From IMG/VR virus record IMGVR_UViG_3300007510_000068, positions 1 through 24,889 of that record: a stretch of DNA of 24,889 nucleotides. The stretch is one strand, 5' to 3'. This document shows, piece after piece, positions 11,616 to 18,319 of the stretch. Position 1 is the stretch's first letter. Each line of letters begins with the position of its first letter. The notes under the pieces were generated by a model that had not been told where the DNA came from, ran no database searches, and was given only the letters and a program-made list of their open reading frames with translations. The position numbers and the translations under genes are program-made. Source of the stretch: a virus.

Positions 11616-13507
11616 ATTTTTTTAAAAAAATATTTAAGAAACGAAGCACCCTTGTAAATCCGGATAAATGGCTTGTGGATGCCTTGGGCAGTGGATCATC
11701 ATTAGCTGGAGTATCAGTCAATGAAGAATCAGCCATGAAATATTCCGCTGTTTTTGCTTGCGTCAAGGTTTTGTCTGATACAATTGCCAGTCTTCCGCTT
11801 AATATGTATGAGCGGTTGCCTGATGGCGGTAAAAAGCGAGCGACAAAGCATTGGCTTGATAATGTTTTACATCTTGCACCGTATCCTGGGATAAGTTCCT
11901 TCAGGCTCAGGAACGCATTACAGGCAAATTTATCTTTGTGGGGCAATGCTTATTGCCAGATCATCAAGACGCAAGGCGGCAAGATTCTTTTATTCCCTCT
12001 TTTGTCCAAACACATGCAGATCAAGGATGGCAAATATATTTACGGCAATAAGACAGTTGAACGATCAGAAATTTTACACATCCCGGGATTTGGCTTTGAT
12101 GGTGTTATTGGAAAATCCACAATTACTCTTGCCCGTGAATCAATTGGCCTGGGGCTCGCTACAGAGGAGTTTGGTTCTCAATATTTCGGGGCTGGAACTC
12201 ACCCTGGTGCAATAGTTGAACATCCAGGCAAACTCAGCCAAGAAGCCCATGATAATTTGAAAAAATCTTTAACAAAAAAATATTCCGGCCTTGGCCAAAG
12301 TCACAAGCTCTTATTGCTTGAGGAAGGCATGAAGCTTCAAAAAGCAGGAATACCTCCTGAAGATAGTCAATTTTTAGAAACCAGGGAATTTCAGTTAAAT
12401 GAAATATGCCGGATTTTTAGAGTTCCTCCACACATGGTGGGAGATTTAAAAAGAGCCACATTTTCCAATATCGAACATCAGTCCATTGATTTTGTTGTCC
12501 ATACCATCAGGTCGTGGTTGGTCCTTTGGGAACAGGAACTGACCTTAAATCTGCTGTCTCCCAGGGAGCAGGAAAAATATTTTATCGAGCATAAGGTTGA
12601 CGGCCTTTTAAGGGGTGATATCAAAGCCCGGTATGATGCTTATGCAACTGGCCGTCAAAATGGCTGGCTTTCTGCAAACGATATCAGGGCACTGGAAAAC
12701 ATGAATCCAATTAACGGTGGGGACATCTATCTTGTTCCCCTCAATATGGTTCCCACAGAAAAGGTTATGGAAAATGAGGGGCGGACTCGATCTGATTTCA
12801 TTGAAAAACGAAGTGTGGCAGGGCGTGACAGGGTTACAAAAACATATGTCAGATTGATCCGGGAAAATGCTCAAACAGTTGTGAACAGAGAAACCCTGGC
12901 TATCAAAAAACAGATCAAAAAACAGCGCAAGTTAAGATCTATGTCTGATTTTAAAAACTGGATCATGGAATTTTACAGCACAATGCCGGACTATATCCGG
13001 GCTAAAATGGGACCGTCATTGCAGGTTTTTATGGAGACCGTGGCACATGAGGCAATGACCGAGGTTGGATTAGATGAGCTTCCGGCGGACCTTGATACTT
13101 TTAGTGATGATTATATCGACCGGTTTGTTCAACGGTATATTTCTTCTTCCCAGGGTCAACTACTGGCTTTAACTGACCTGGACGAGATCGAGCAAAGAGT
13201 CACTGAATGGCACGACAAAAGAGCCGATAAAGTGGCACAGGATGAAGGTGTTAGAGCAAGCAATGCATCTGCCCTGTTGGTATTTGGTGCTGCAGGAGTA
13301 ACAACCTTGAAATGGTTTCGCAGAGGGAGCAAATCCTGTCCGTTTTGCCGGGCATTGGATGGGAAAACAGTTGGTATAAACACACCTTTTGTTCCCAAAG
13401 GCGCTTTTGAACCAGAAGGACACGAAAAAAAACCAATGAAAGTAAGAGGACCTAAATTCCACCCCCCGTTACATCAGGGATGCAAATGTATAATTTTACC
13501 AACATGA
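11612..13507 (+). CDS. Portal protein fused to a MuF-like capsid-morphogenesis domain
   Basis: Residues 1 to about 390 are an HK97-family portal: MNFFKKIFKKRSTLVNPDKW, then YSAVFACVKVLSDTIASLPL, NMYERL, and FRVPPHMVGDLKRATFSNIE. Residues from about 400 to 631 are a second domain ending with SCPFCRALDGKTVGINTPFV and KFHPPLHQGCKCIILPT. There C576, C579, H617, H621, C624 and C626 form the metal-binding pattern of MuF/SPP1 gp7-like minor head proteins. In most phages these are separate genes; here the frame is continuous, making one 631-aa chain. The portal forms the DNA channel; the MuF part would lie inside the head near the portal. GTG start at 11612, coupled to terL. Confidence 0.9.
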   Translation: MNFFKKIFKKRSTLVNPDKWLVDALGSGSSLAGVSVNEESAMKYSAVFACVKVLSDTIASLPLNMYERLPDGGKKRATKHWLDNVLHLAPYPGISSFRLRNALQANLSLWGNAYCQIIKTQGGKILLFPLLSKHMQIKDGKYIYGNKTVERSEILHIPGFGFDGVIGKSTITLARESIGLGLATEEFGSQYFGAGTHPGAIVEHPGKLSQEAHDNLKKSLTKKYSGLGQSHKLLLLEEGMKLQKAGIPPEDSQFLETREFQLNEICRIFRVPPHMVGDLKRATFSNIEHQSIDFVVHTIRSWLVLWEQELTLNLLSPREQEKYFIEHKVDGLLRGDIKARYDAYATGRQNGWLSANDIRALENMNPINGGDIYLVPLNMVPTEKVMENEGRTRSDFIEKRSVAGRDRVTKTYVRLIRENAQTVVNRETLAIKKQIKKQRKLRSMSDFKNWIMEFYSTMPDYIRAKMGPSLQVFMETVAHEAMTEVGLDELPADLDTFSDDYIDRFVQRYISSSQGQLLALTDLDEIEQRVTEWHDKRADKVAQDEGVRASNASALLVFGAAGVTTLKWFRRGSKSCPFCRALDGKTVGINTPFVPKGAFEPEGHEKKPMKVRGPKFHPPLHQGCKCIILPT

Positions 13508-13516
13508 GGTGTTGAG

Positions 13517-14101
13517 ATGAAAGATAAAAAAGAAGTTCGATACTTTAAACCGGAGTTCCGGGTAAAAAAAGGCGATGATGGCAACCAGATATCAGGCTAT
13601 GCAGCAGTTTTTAACACTTGGAGTGATGACCTGGGCGGTTTTAAAGAGCGGATTATACCTGGCGCTTTTGCAAATGCCCTGAGTAAATCTGATTGCCGGG
13701 CATTGATTAACCATGATTCCAATCTGATTTTAGGCAGACAGTCAGCCGGTACTTTGGAATTACAGGAAGATGATGCCGGTTTGAGAATGAAAGTTGACCT
13801 GCCTGATACCCAGGCAGCACGTGATCTGGTGATCAGTATAAACCGAGGTGATATCACACAGCAGAGTTTCGGTTTCATCGTTAAAACCGATAAATGGACA
13901 GAAAATCGGGAAACAAGGGAAGTCACGCGGGATATTATAGAAATTGAGGAGTTATTTGATGTATCCCCGGTCACTTTTCCTGCATACCCTGACACAACAG
14001 TAGCAAAACGATCTTTAGACGCGGCGACCCGCGAAAAGAATATACCAGAGCCGATGCTCCGGGAACGGTTAGAGTTAAAATTAAAATCAATTGAGGAGTA
14101 A
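13517..14101 (+). CDS. Prohead maturation protease, HK97 family (S78)
   Basis: This 194-aa protein contains ISGYAAVFNTWSDDLGGFKE, IIPGAFANAL, ALINHDSNLILGR with catalytic His66, a hydrophobic strand, and DITQQSFGF with nucleophile Ser117. The later EELFDVSPVTFPAYPDTTVA is the family's C-terminal signature. It cleaves the scaffold-like delta domain of the capsid protein during head maturation and then itself. Length is close to HK97 gp4 (about 225). Position between portal and major capsid is canonical. The Shine-Dalgarno sequence GAGGTGTTGAG precedes the ATG. Confidence 0.95.
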   Translation: MKDKKEVRYFKPEFRVKKGDDGNQISGYAAVFNTWSDDLGGFKERIIPGAFANALSKSDCRALINHDSNLILGRQSAGTLELQEDDAGLRMKVDLPDTQAARDLVISINRGDITQQSFGFIVKTDKWTENRETREVTRDIIEIEELFDVSPVTFPAYPDTTVAKRSLDAATREKNIPEPMLRERLELKLKSIEE

Positions 14102-14106
14102 GAAAA

Positions 14107-15312
14107 ATGAGTAAAAAGTTAAGAGAAAAAAGGGCAAAGGTTCTCCTGGATCAGCGGGCGCTGCTTGACAAAGCAGATGAAGAAAAACGTGGTCTTACAG
14201 CAGAAGAAAGAGAGCAATATGACAAGTACGACAAAGAGTTTGACACCTTGACTGAGCAGATCAAGACAGCGGATGCTGATGAGGCCCGCAAAAAGAAGCT
14301 TGAAGATCGTGAGAATCTGCTTGATCAGCCATTGAGTGATCCGCTTGAAACTCCTGAAGGTCAGGGAGGAGGGCAGGAACGGTCTGATGAATACGGGGAT
14401 GTTTTCTGGAGGAGAATGCGAAGTCGTGACGGAGCCGGGCTTTCCACTGAAGAACACCGTGCTTTACAGGTAGGGACAGATTCCGAGGGTGGATATCTTG
14501 TTCCTGATGAGTTTTATAAAAGACTCATCGATCTGCTTCAAGATGCCAATATTATGCGCTCTTTGTGCACCGTGATCCGCACCTCCAATGGAACGACCGA
14601 ACTGCCGGTGGTATCCAGCCATGGAGCAGCAGCCTGGATTGCAGAAGAGGGAGCGTTTACAGAAGGTGACGATGCTTTTACTCAGGTTACATTGAGTGCA
14701 TATAAGGTCGGAACCATTATGAAGGTTTCTGAAGAGCTGATCAATGATTCAGTATTTAATCTGGATACCTACATTGCAAAAGAATATGCCCGTAGAATAG
14801 GTGTCGCAGAAGAGGCCGCTTTTGTTTCCGGTGACGGGTCCAGCAAACCAACCGGAATTGATGAGGCCATCGCAGCTGGTGTGACTGCTGCCAGCGCATC
14901 GGCAATTACTTCTGACGAGTTGATCGACTTGTTTCATTCCCTGGGCCGGGCGTATCGTAAAGGCGCCACTTTTCTGATGGCAGACGGCACCGCCAAGGTA
15001 ATCCGAAAACTTAAAGATGGTAATGACCAGTACCTATGGCAGCCAGGGCTCAAAACCGGACAGCCGGATACCTTGCTCGGCAAACGGGTAGAGATCTCCG
15101 AGAATGTTGCAGCTATTGCTGCATCAGCTAAGTCTATCTTATTTGCAGATTTTTCCTATTACTGGATTGCGGACCGCCAGGGCATGGTTATGCAGCGTCT
15201 GAATGAGCTGTATGCCGCTACCGGGCAGGTCGGTTATAAAGCTTATCAGCGGGTTGACGGCAAGATGACTCTTGCAGCTGCAGGTAAGCATCTGGCAATG
15301 GCGGCTGCATAA
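14107..15312 (+). CDS. Major capsid protein, HK97 fold, with N-terminal delta (scaffold) domain
   Basis: The first ~115 residues are highly charged and helical (MSKKLREKRAKVLLDQRALL; AEEREQYDKYDKEFDTLTEQ), the HK97 delta-domain type. The mature part begins near ALQVGTDSEGGYLVPDEFYK and continues with RTSNGTTELPVVSSHGAAAW, EEGAFTEGDDAFTQVTLSAY, KVGTIMKVSEELINDSVFNL and SGDGSSKPTGI, all typical. The C-terminal RQGMVMQRLNELYAATGQVG closes the fold. Protease cleavage is expected around residues 110-122. Length is typical (about 400). Codon use is richer in G/C here than in neighbouring genes, as for a highly expressed gene. A GC-rich hairpin follows the stop. Confidence 0.95.
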   Translation: MSKKLREKRAKVLLDQRALLDKADEEKRGLTAEEREQYDKYDKEFDTLTEQIKTADADEARKKKLEDRENLLDQPLSDPLETPEGQGGGQERSDEYGDVFWRRMRSRDGAGLSTEEHRALQVGTDSEGGYLVPDEFYKRLIDLLQDANIMRSLCTVIRTSNGTTELPVVSSHGAAAWIAEEGAFTEGDDAFTQVTLSAYKVGTIMKVSEELINDSVFNLDTYIAKEYARRIGVAEEAAFVSGDGSSKPTGIDEAIAAGVTAASASAITSDELIDLFHSLGRAYRKGATFLMADGTAKVIRKLKDGNDQYLWQPGLKTGQPDTLLGKRVEISENVAAIAASAKSILFADFSYYWIADRQGMVMQRLNELYAATGQVGYKAYQRVDGKMTLAAAGKHLAMAAA

Positions 15313-15334
15313 GCCATAGTAATATCAATTTAAC

Positions 15335-15359
15335 TGCCTGGGGGTTATTCTCCCAGGCA
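15335..15359 (+). terminator. GC-rich stem-loop after the major capsid gene (no T-run)
   Basis: TGCCTGGG (15335-15342) and CCCAGGCA (15352-15359) form a perfect 8-bp stem with a 9-base loop. AAGGGGAAAA follows instead of T residues, so it would not terminate strongly. More likely it stabilises the 3' end of the capsid message or reduces read-through to the connector genes. The next gene's ribosome-binding site lies just after it. Confidence 0.5.
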
Positions 15360-15370
15360 AGGGGAAAACC

Positions 15371-15544
15371 ATGGAAATAAAAATAACAGTCAGCATAGCG
15401 GGAGCAGATTTTTCATACTCTCCTGGTCAAATAGTTGACATGCCAGCGGCCAGGGCAAAGAAATGGATCAAGCGGGGCCATGCTGTAGCCGTTAATGTTA
15501 AGAAACTCAAAGAACCAAAAAAAGGCGGCGGGCATAAAAAATGA
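15371..15544 (+). CDS. Small head-region protein, 57 aa
   Basis: ATG at 15371 follows AAGGGGAAAACC. The product MEIKITVSIAGADFSYSPGQ continues IVDMPAARAKKWIKRGHAVA and ends in a Lys/Gly-rich tail. The plan (strand, AGADFSYSPGQ-VD, then a helix with A-x-WIKxG-A) is common for small phage proteins between capsid and connector genes. It resembles a SPOR/Rho-N-like miniature fold. It may stabilise or decorate the capsid, or help connector assembly; no function is established here. The stop overlaps the next start as ATGA. It is a confident gene because of its ribosome-binding site, pattern and position. Confidence 0.8.
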   Translation: MEIKITVSIAGADFSYSPGQIVDMPAARAKKWIKRGHAVAVNVKKLKEPKKGGGHKK

Positions 15545-16101
15545 AGGCAACCATTGTCACAGCACCGGCAACCGAGCCTGTAACACTGGCAGAGGCCAAA
15601 AGTCATTTGCGGGTTGATATATCGGATGATGATACCCTGATAGGAACCCTGATTGAAACGGCCAGGATACATGCCGAAAACATAACACGCCGAAAGTTCA
15701 TTGAACAGACATGGGATTTCTTTTTTGATAAATTTCCGGGCGATGAAATCATTGTTCCATTTGGGAGTCTGACTTCTGTAACATCTGTCAAATACATAGA
15801 TTCTGATGGCGTGACCAATACATGGGACAGTGAGTCTTATATTGTCGATACAGATTCTGAACCAGGTCGGGTTCTACCTGAGTATGGAGAGTCATTTCCA
15901 AGTGACAGCCTGTATAATTCTAACCCTGTTATCGTTCGGGCAGTTTTGGGATATGGTGATGTGCCAGCACCGATTAAAGCTGCTATTTTGCTTATTCTGG
16001 CCGACCTCTACGAGATTAGAGAGCCTGGTGTAGTTGGCACCATATATACTCCAACCAAAACAGTTGAAAACCTTTTGGCATCTTACAGGTTATTTTTATG
16101 A
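15541..16101 (+). CDS. Head-tail connector protein (phiE125 gp8 / HK97 gp6-like)
   Basis: The 186-aa product starts MKATIVTAPATEPVTLAEAK and continues SHLRVDISDDDTLIGTLIET, ARIHAENITRRKFIEQTWDF. The P-VTLAEAK-HLRV-DDTLI pattern followed by A-IHAE-TRR-F is the hallmark of the gp6-like adaptor family. AAILLILADLYEIREPGVVG near the end is the second helical conserved part. These proteins form the ring docked on the portal. Some phage members are split into two genes, but here it is full length. It overlaps its neighbours by four bases on each side. Confidence 0.9.
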   Translation: MKATIVTAPATEPVTLAEAKSHLRVDISDDDTLIGTLIETARIHAENITRRKFIEQTWDFFFDKFPGDEIIVPFGSLTSVTSVKYIDSDGVTNTWDSESYIVDTDSEPGRVLPEYGESFPSDSLYNSNPVIVRAVLGYGDVPAPIKAAILLILADLYEIREPGVVGTIYTPTKTVENLLASYRLFL

Positions 16102-16415
16102 GATCCGGTTTGCTGAGACATAGGCTTACTTTCCAGACCAAATCTGCATCAAGGGATGCTTATGGGGGAGAGGATGCAACCTGGTCTGATGATGAAACCC
16201 GTTGGGGGTCAGTTTCACCATTGAGAGGACAAGAGTATTTTGCAGCTCAGCAGGTTCATGCAGAAGCAACCCACAAGATCATTATCCGTCATTATGAGGG
16301 TTTAACCATCAGGCACAGAATAAAATTTGACACTCGGTATTTTAACATTGAATCGATCCGGAATATTGATGAACGCGGTATTATGATGGAGCTGATTTGC
16401 AATGAAATGGTCTGA
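16098..16415 (+). CDS. Head closure protein (SPP1 gp16-like head-tail joining)
   Basis: This 105-aa protein, MRSGLLRHRLTFQTKSASRD then YGGEDATWSDDETRWGSVSP and LRGQEYFAAQQVHAEATHKI, carries the family pattern: a basic start, GLLRHRLTFQ, W-x-V-PL-G-E---A and I-IR-Y. It ends in short beta strands RYFNIESIRNIDERGIMMEL. It forms the stopper ring between connector and tail. It starts as ATGA at the previous stop and overlaps the next gene by 14 bases. Length (100-115 aa) is typical. Confidence 0.9.
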   Translation: MRSGLLRHRLTFQTKSASRDAYGGEDATWSDDETRWGSVSPLRGQEYFAAQQVHAEATHKIIIRHYEGLTIRHRIKFDTRYFNIESIRNIDERGIMMELICNEMV

Positions 16416-16776
16416 TAATTCCAGTGACATCATAGCAGATTTAGAATCTTTTATTAAAACTACATTGTCTAAATCTGACCGCAGGAAAAAGATTGTGACA
16501 AAGGGTGGTGCAATAATGGCAGCAAAGATCAAACGTTTAGCACCACTTGGGCCAACCGGAAATTTAAAAAAAAGCATTGTTGCAAAACCATTCCAGGCTG
16601 CTGGGCCTTCAGATGCTTTTGTGGCCATTGATCGGAAAATAGCTCCCCATGCACATTTAATTGAGTACGGAACTGTGAAAATGCCAGCAAAACCATTTTT
16701 CAGGCGGGGTATTGAGCAGTCAAAAGGCAAAGCATTTGCTTATATTGAAAAAGAACTTTTAAAAGGCGGTTTTTAA
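16402..16776 (+). CDS. HK97 gp10-family tail component
   Basis: The 124-aa product contains KGGAIMAAKIKRLAPLGPTG then NLKKSIVAKPF, PHAHLIEYGTVKMPAKPFFR and GIEQSKGKAFAYIEKELLKG. A helix followed by AP--TG-LK-SI and H--LIE-GT-----PF-R is diagnostic for the gp10 family, which helps join tail and head or complete the tail. Length and place, between head closure and tail terminator, are as expected. The next gene's ATG directly follows the stop. Confidence 0.9.
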   Translation: MKWSDNSSDIIADLESFIKTTLSKSDRRKKIVTKGGAIMAAKIKRLAPLGPTGNLKKSIVAKPFQAAGPSDAFVAIDRKIAPHAHLIEYGTVKMPAKPFFRRGIEQSKGKAFAYIEKELLKGGF

Positions 16777-17184
16777 ATGCAGATCGAGGCGGCATTATAT
16801 TATGAATTGACAAATTCAACCGATATTACGGATATTGTCAGTACCCGGATTTATCCCCTGGCATTACCTCAACAAGTCAGCCTCCCAGCAATCAGCTATT
16901 TCAGAGTGACCGGACCGAGATATCACGGTCAAGGAACAGATCCCGGAGTAGCAAGGCCTTTAATTCAAATATCATGTTGGGGGGAGAGCTATTCAGATGT
17001 CCGGGAAATAGCAGAAGAGATCCGGAAATTATTTCAAGATTTTGCAGGCACAATGGGTGGTGCTGGCGGTGTCGAGGTTTTATCAGTCTCCTATGAAGGA
17101 GATGCAGATTTTTACGAAGACGAAACCAAGACCTACCACATTGCTTTAGATTTTATATTTAACCACATAGAGGAGAGAAACTAA
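16777..17184 (+). CDS. Tail terminator / tail completion protein (DUF3168 family)
   Basis: The 135-aa product starts MQIEAALYYELTNSTDITDI and continues VSTRIYPLALPQQVSLPAIS, YFRVTGPRYH, then RPLIQISCWGESYSDVREIA. This is the DUF3168/gp17-like pattern: an N-terminal helix, R-YP---PQ---LPAI-Y-RV, and a strand then helix of the Q-S-W-----A--IA type. It forms the hexamer that caps the tail tube and receives the head. The stop codon shares one base with the next start (TAATG). Confidence 0.88.
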   Translation: MQIEAALYYELTNSTDITDIVSTRIYPLALPQQVSLPAISYFRVTGPRYHGQGTDPGVARPLIQISCWGESYSDVREIAEEIRKLFQDFAGTMGGAGGVEVLSVSYEGDADFYEDETKTYHIALDFIFNHIEERN

Positions 17185-17600
17185 TGGCAGGAAATACAAC
17201 CCCGATGCACGGGAAGGTATGCAGGATTGACGATGGCGGGACAGAGATTGATTATTCTGTTGACTGGTCCATAACAGCAAGTCTTGATCTTGCAGATGCC
17301 AACAGGCAGGGAGAGGAATGGAAAGAGAGTGTTGCAGGCCAAGCCGGTTGGACCGGATCAATGACTTTTCACTTTGTTGCCGGCAACACGGAGCAGAAGG
17401 CATTGCTGGATAACATTGTCGCGGCAACACCGGGAACAAAACTGACCGATATTAAGTTTTTACTTGAAGATTCAGGAGATTATTTTTCCGGGAACATCTT
17501 TCTGAACAGTTTTGCAATTACGACATCTGTTGGTGATATCGTTAATTGTTCGTTTGATTTTACAGGTGACGGAGCGTTGTCTTTAACTCTGGCTGAATAA
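17184..17600 (+). CDS. Major tail tube protein
   Basis: The 138-aa product begins MAGNTTPMHGKVCRIDDGGT, then WSITASLDLADANRQGEEWK and AGQAGWTGSMTFHFVAGNTE. Segments GDYFSGNIFLNSFAITTSVG and DIVNCSFDFTGDGALSL give the beta-sandwich of a short tail-tube protein of the TP901-1/lambda V type. The start is preceded by GAGGAGAG. Its length is at the compact end of the family. It lies just before the frameshifted chaperones and the tape measure, where the tube protein is expected. Confidence 0.85.
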   Translation: MAGNTTPMHGKVCRIDDGGTEIDYSVDWSITASLDLADANRQGEEWKESVAGQAGWTGSMTFHFVAGNTEQKALLDNIVAATPGTKLTDIKFLLEDSGDYFSGNIFLNSFAITTSVGDIVNCSFDFTGDGALSLTLAE

Positions 17601-17624
17601 CTTAACTAAATAAGAGGCTTTAAT

Positions 17625-17954
17625 ATGAGGCTTGATGTCAGTAAAGAAACCTATGAGGCCAAATGGTATGACTTTAACGGATGCCGCTTAAGGATCCGTC
17701 CATATGGAATAGGCCAGGGAGATATTGTTTTCCGGGACAATGAACTTGTCCAGCGAGGCGAAGACCGGTGGAAAATGTTTGATTACTCCCTGGTTGCCTG
17801 GGAAGGCGTAACGGATCAGAACGGTGAAAAACTTGCCTTGACTGCTGAAGTTAAACGCCGGGTATTTGATTTTGGCCTGGGCGGGATTGCAACTTTTGTA
17901 ATCTTGAAAAACAGCGAATTTTTAGTTGACAAGCAGGATCAGGAAAAAAACTGA
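17625..17954 (+). CDS. Tail assembly chaperone, short form (G-like)
   Basis: The 109-aa product MRLDVSKETYEAKWYDFNGC continues RLRIRPYGIGQGDIVFRDNE and ends LVDKQDQEKN, stop. Between tail tube and tape measure this is the place of lambda gpG. Its last three codons, GAA AAA AAC, precede the TGA and contain the slippery heptamer A AAA AAC. Most ribosomes should stop here; a minority should shift into the following frame (see the longer form). A similar fold to other G proteins is expected but not visible from simple motifs. ATG at 17625 follows AGAGGC. Confidence 0.88.
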   Translation: MRLDVSKETYEAKWYDFNGCRLRIRPYGIGQGDIVFRDNELVQRGEDRWKMFDYSLVAWEGVTDQNGEKLALTAEVKRRVFDFGLGGIATFVILKNSEFLVDKQDQEKN

Positions 17955-18319
17955 GGCAATGGGCAGTCTGGTATTTTGGAGAAATCCGAAATGACTGTCC
18001 AGAGTGCCACAGGATGAGAAAAGAGGGCTTTGTTAAAGATGTCACTTGCAGGGGAATTGAATACACAGAAAAATGTCCAAGGGGATTGGTTCCAAAGATT
18101 TCAAAATCCAATGCCTTGTTCTGGTCTTTTTTCCGACGTATCAATGTCTCTTTGTATAATGGCATGGGTGGGTTTCAGACAGGGCATATTAAAGGTTTAT
18201 TGTCAGACTATGGAGTACCTGAAGGACAAAAGCCGGTATTTTATGACAAGCTGTTTATCGTTTTGGAATGTATCAATGATGCACACAGAAAAAGGCTAAA
18301 AAGTGGCAAAAGAACTTAG
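17625..18319 (+). CDS. Tail assembly chaperone, -1 frameshift product (GT-like)
   Basis: A one-base backward slip at 17945-17951 joins the 109-aa G-like part to 122 codons that start LRQWAVWYFGEIRNDCPECH and end at TAG 18317-18319, giving 231 aa. The downstream part has no good start at the junction; its first ATG is at 18014, 21 codons in. The 21 codons before that ATG are clearly protein-like, which supports the shift. The T-like part has CPEC and CRGIEYTEKC (a possible zinc site) and SKSNALFWSFFRRINVSLYN. In lambda, G binds the tape measure and T recruits tube protein. The tape measure starts inside this gene (18303). Confidence 0.88.
17945..18001 (+). promoter_or_regulatory. Programmed -1 ribosomal frameshift element
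   Basis: The heptamer A AAA AAC (17945-17951) is in the correct zero-frame register, with TGA directly after. After an 8-base spacer (17952-17959), TGGGCAGTC (17960-17968) pairs with GACTGTCCA (17993-18001), 9 bp including one G-U. Within it ATTTTGG (17973-17979) pairs with CCGAAAT (17986-17992), 7 bp including one G-U, loop AGAAAT. The two helices are continuous on one side, with a 4-base bulge on the other, giving a near-coaxial stimulator. Site, spacer and structure match known -1 signals. Confidence 0.88.

Noticed and set aside
11431-11946. 171-codon minus-strand frame across the terL/portal junction
   Set aside because: It spans two well-supported genes on the other strand, with no start signal or domain pattern.
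17945-18319. Possibility that the frame change after the G-like gene is a sequencing error or a pseudogene
   Set aside because: Slippery heptamer, spacer, stable stem and gene position all match a programmed shift, so an error is much less likely.
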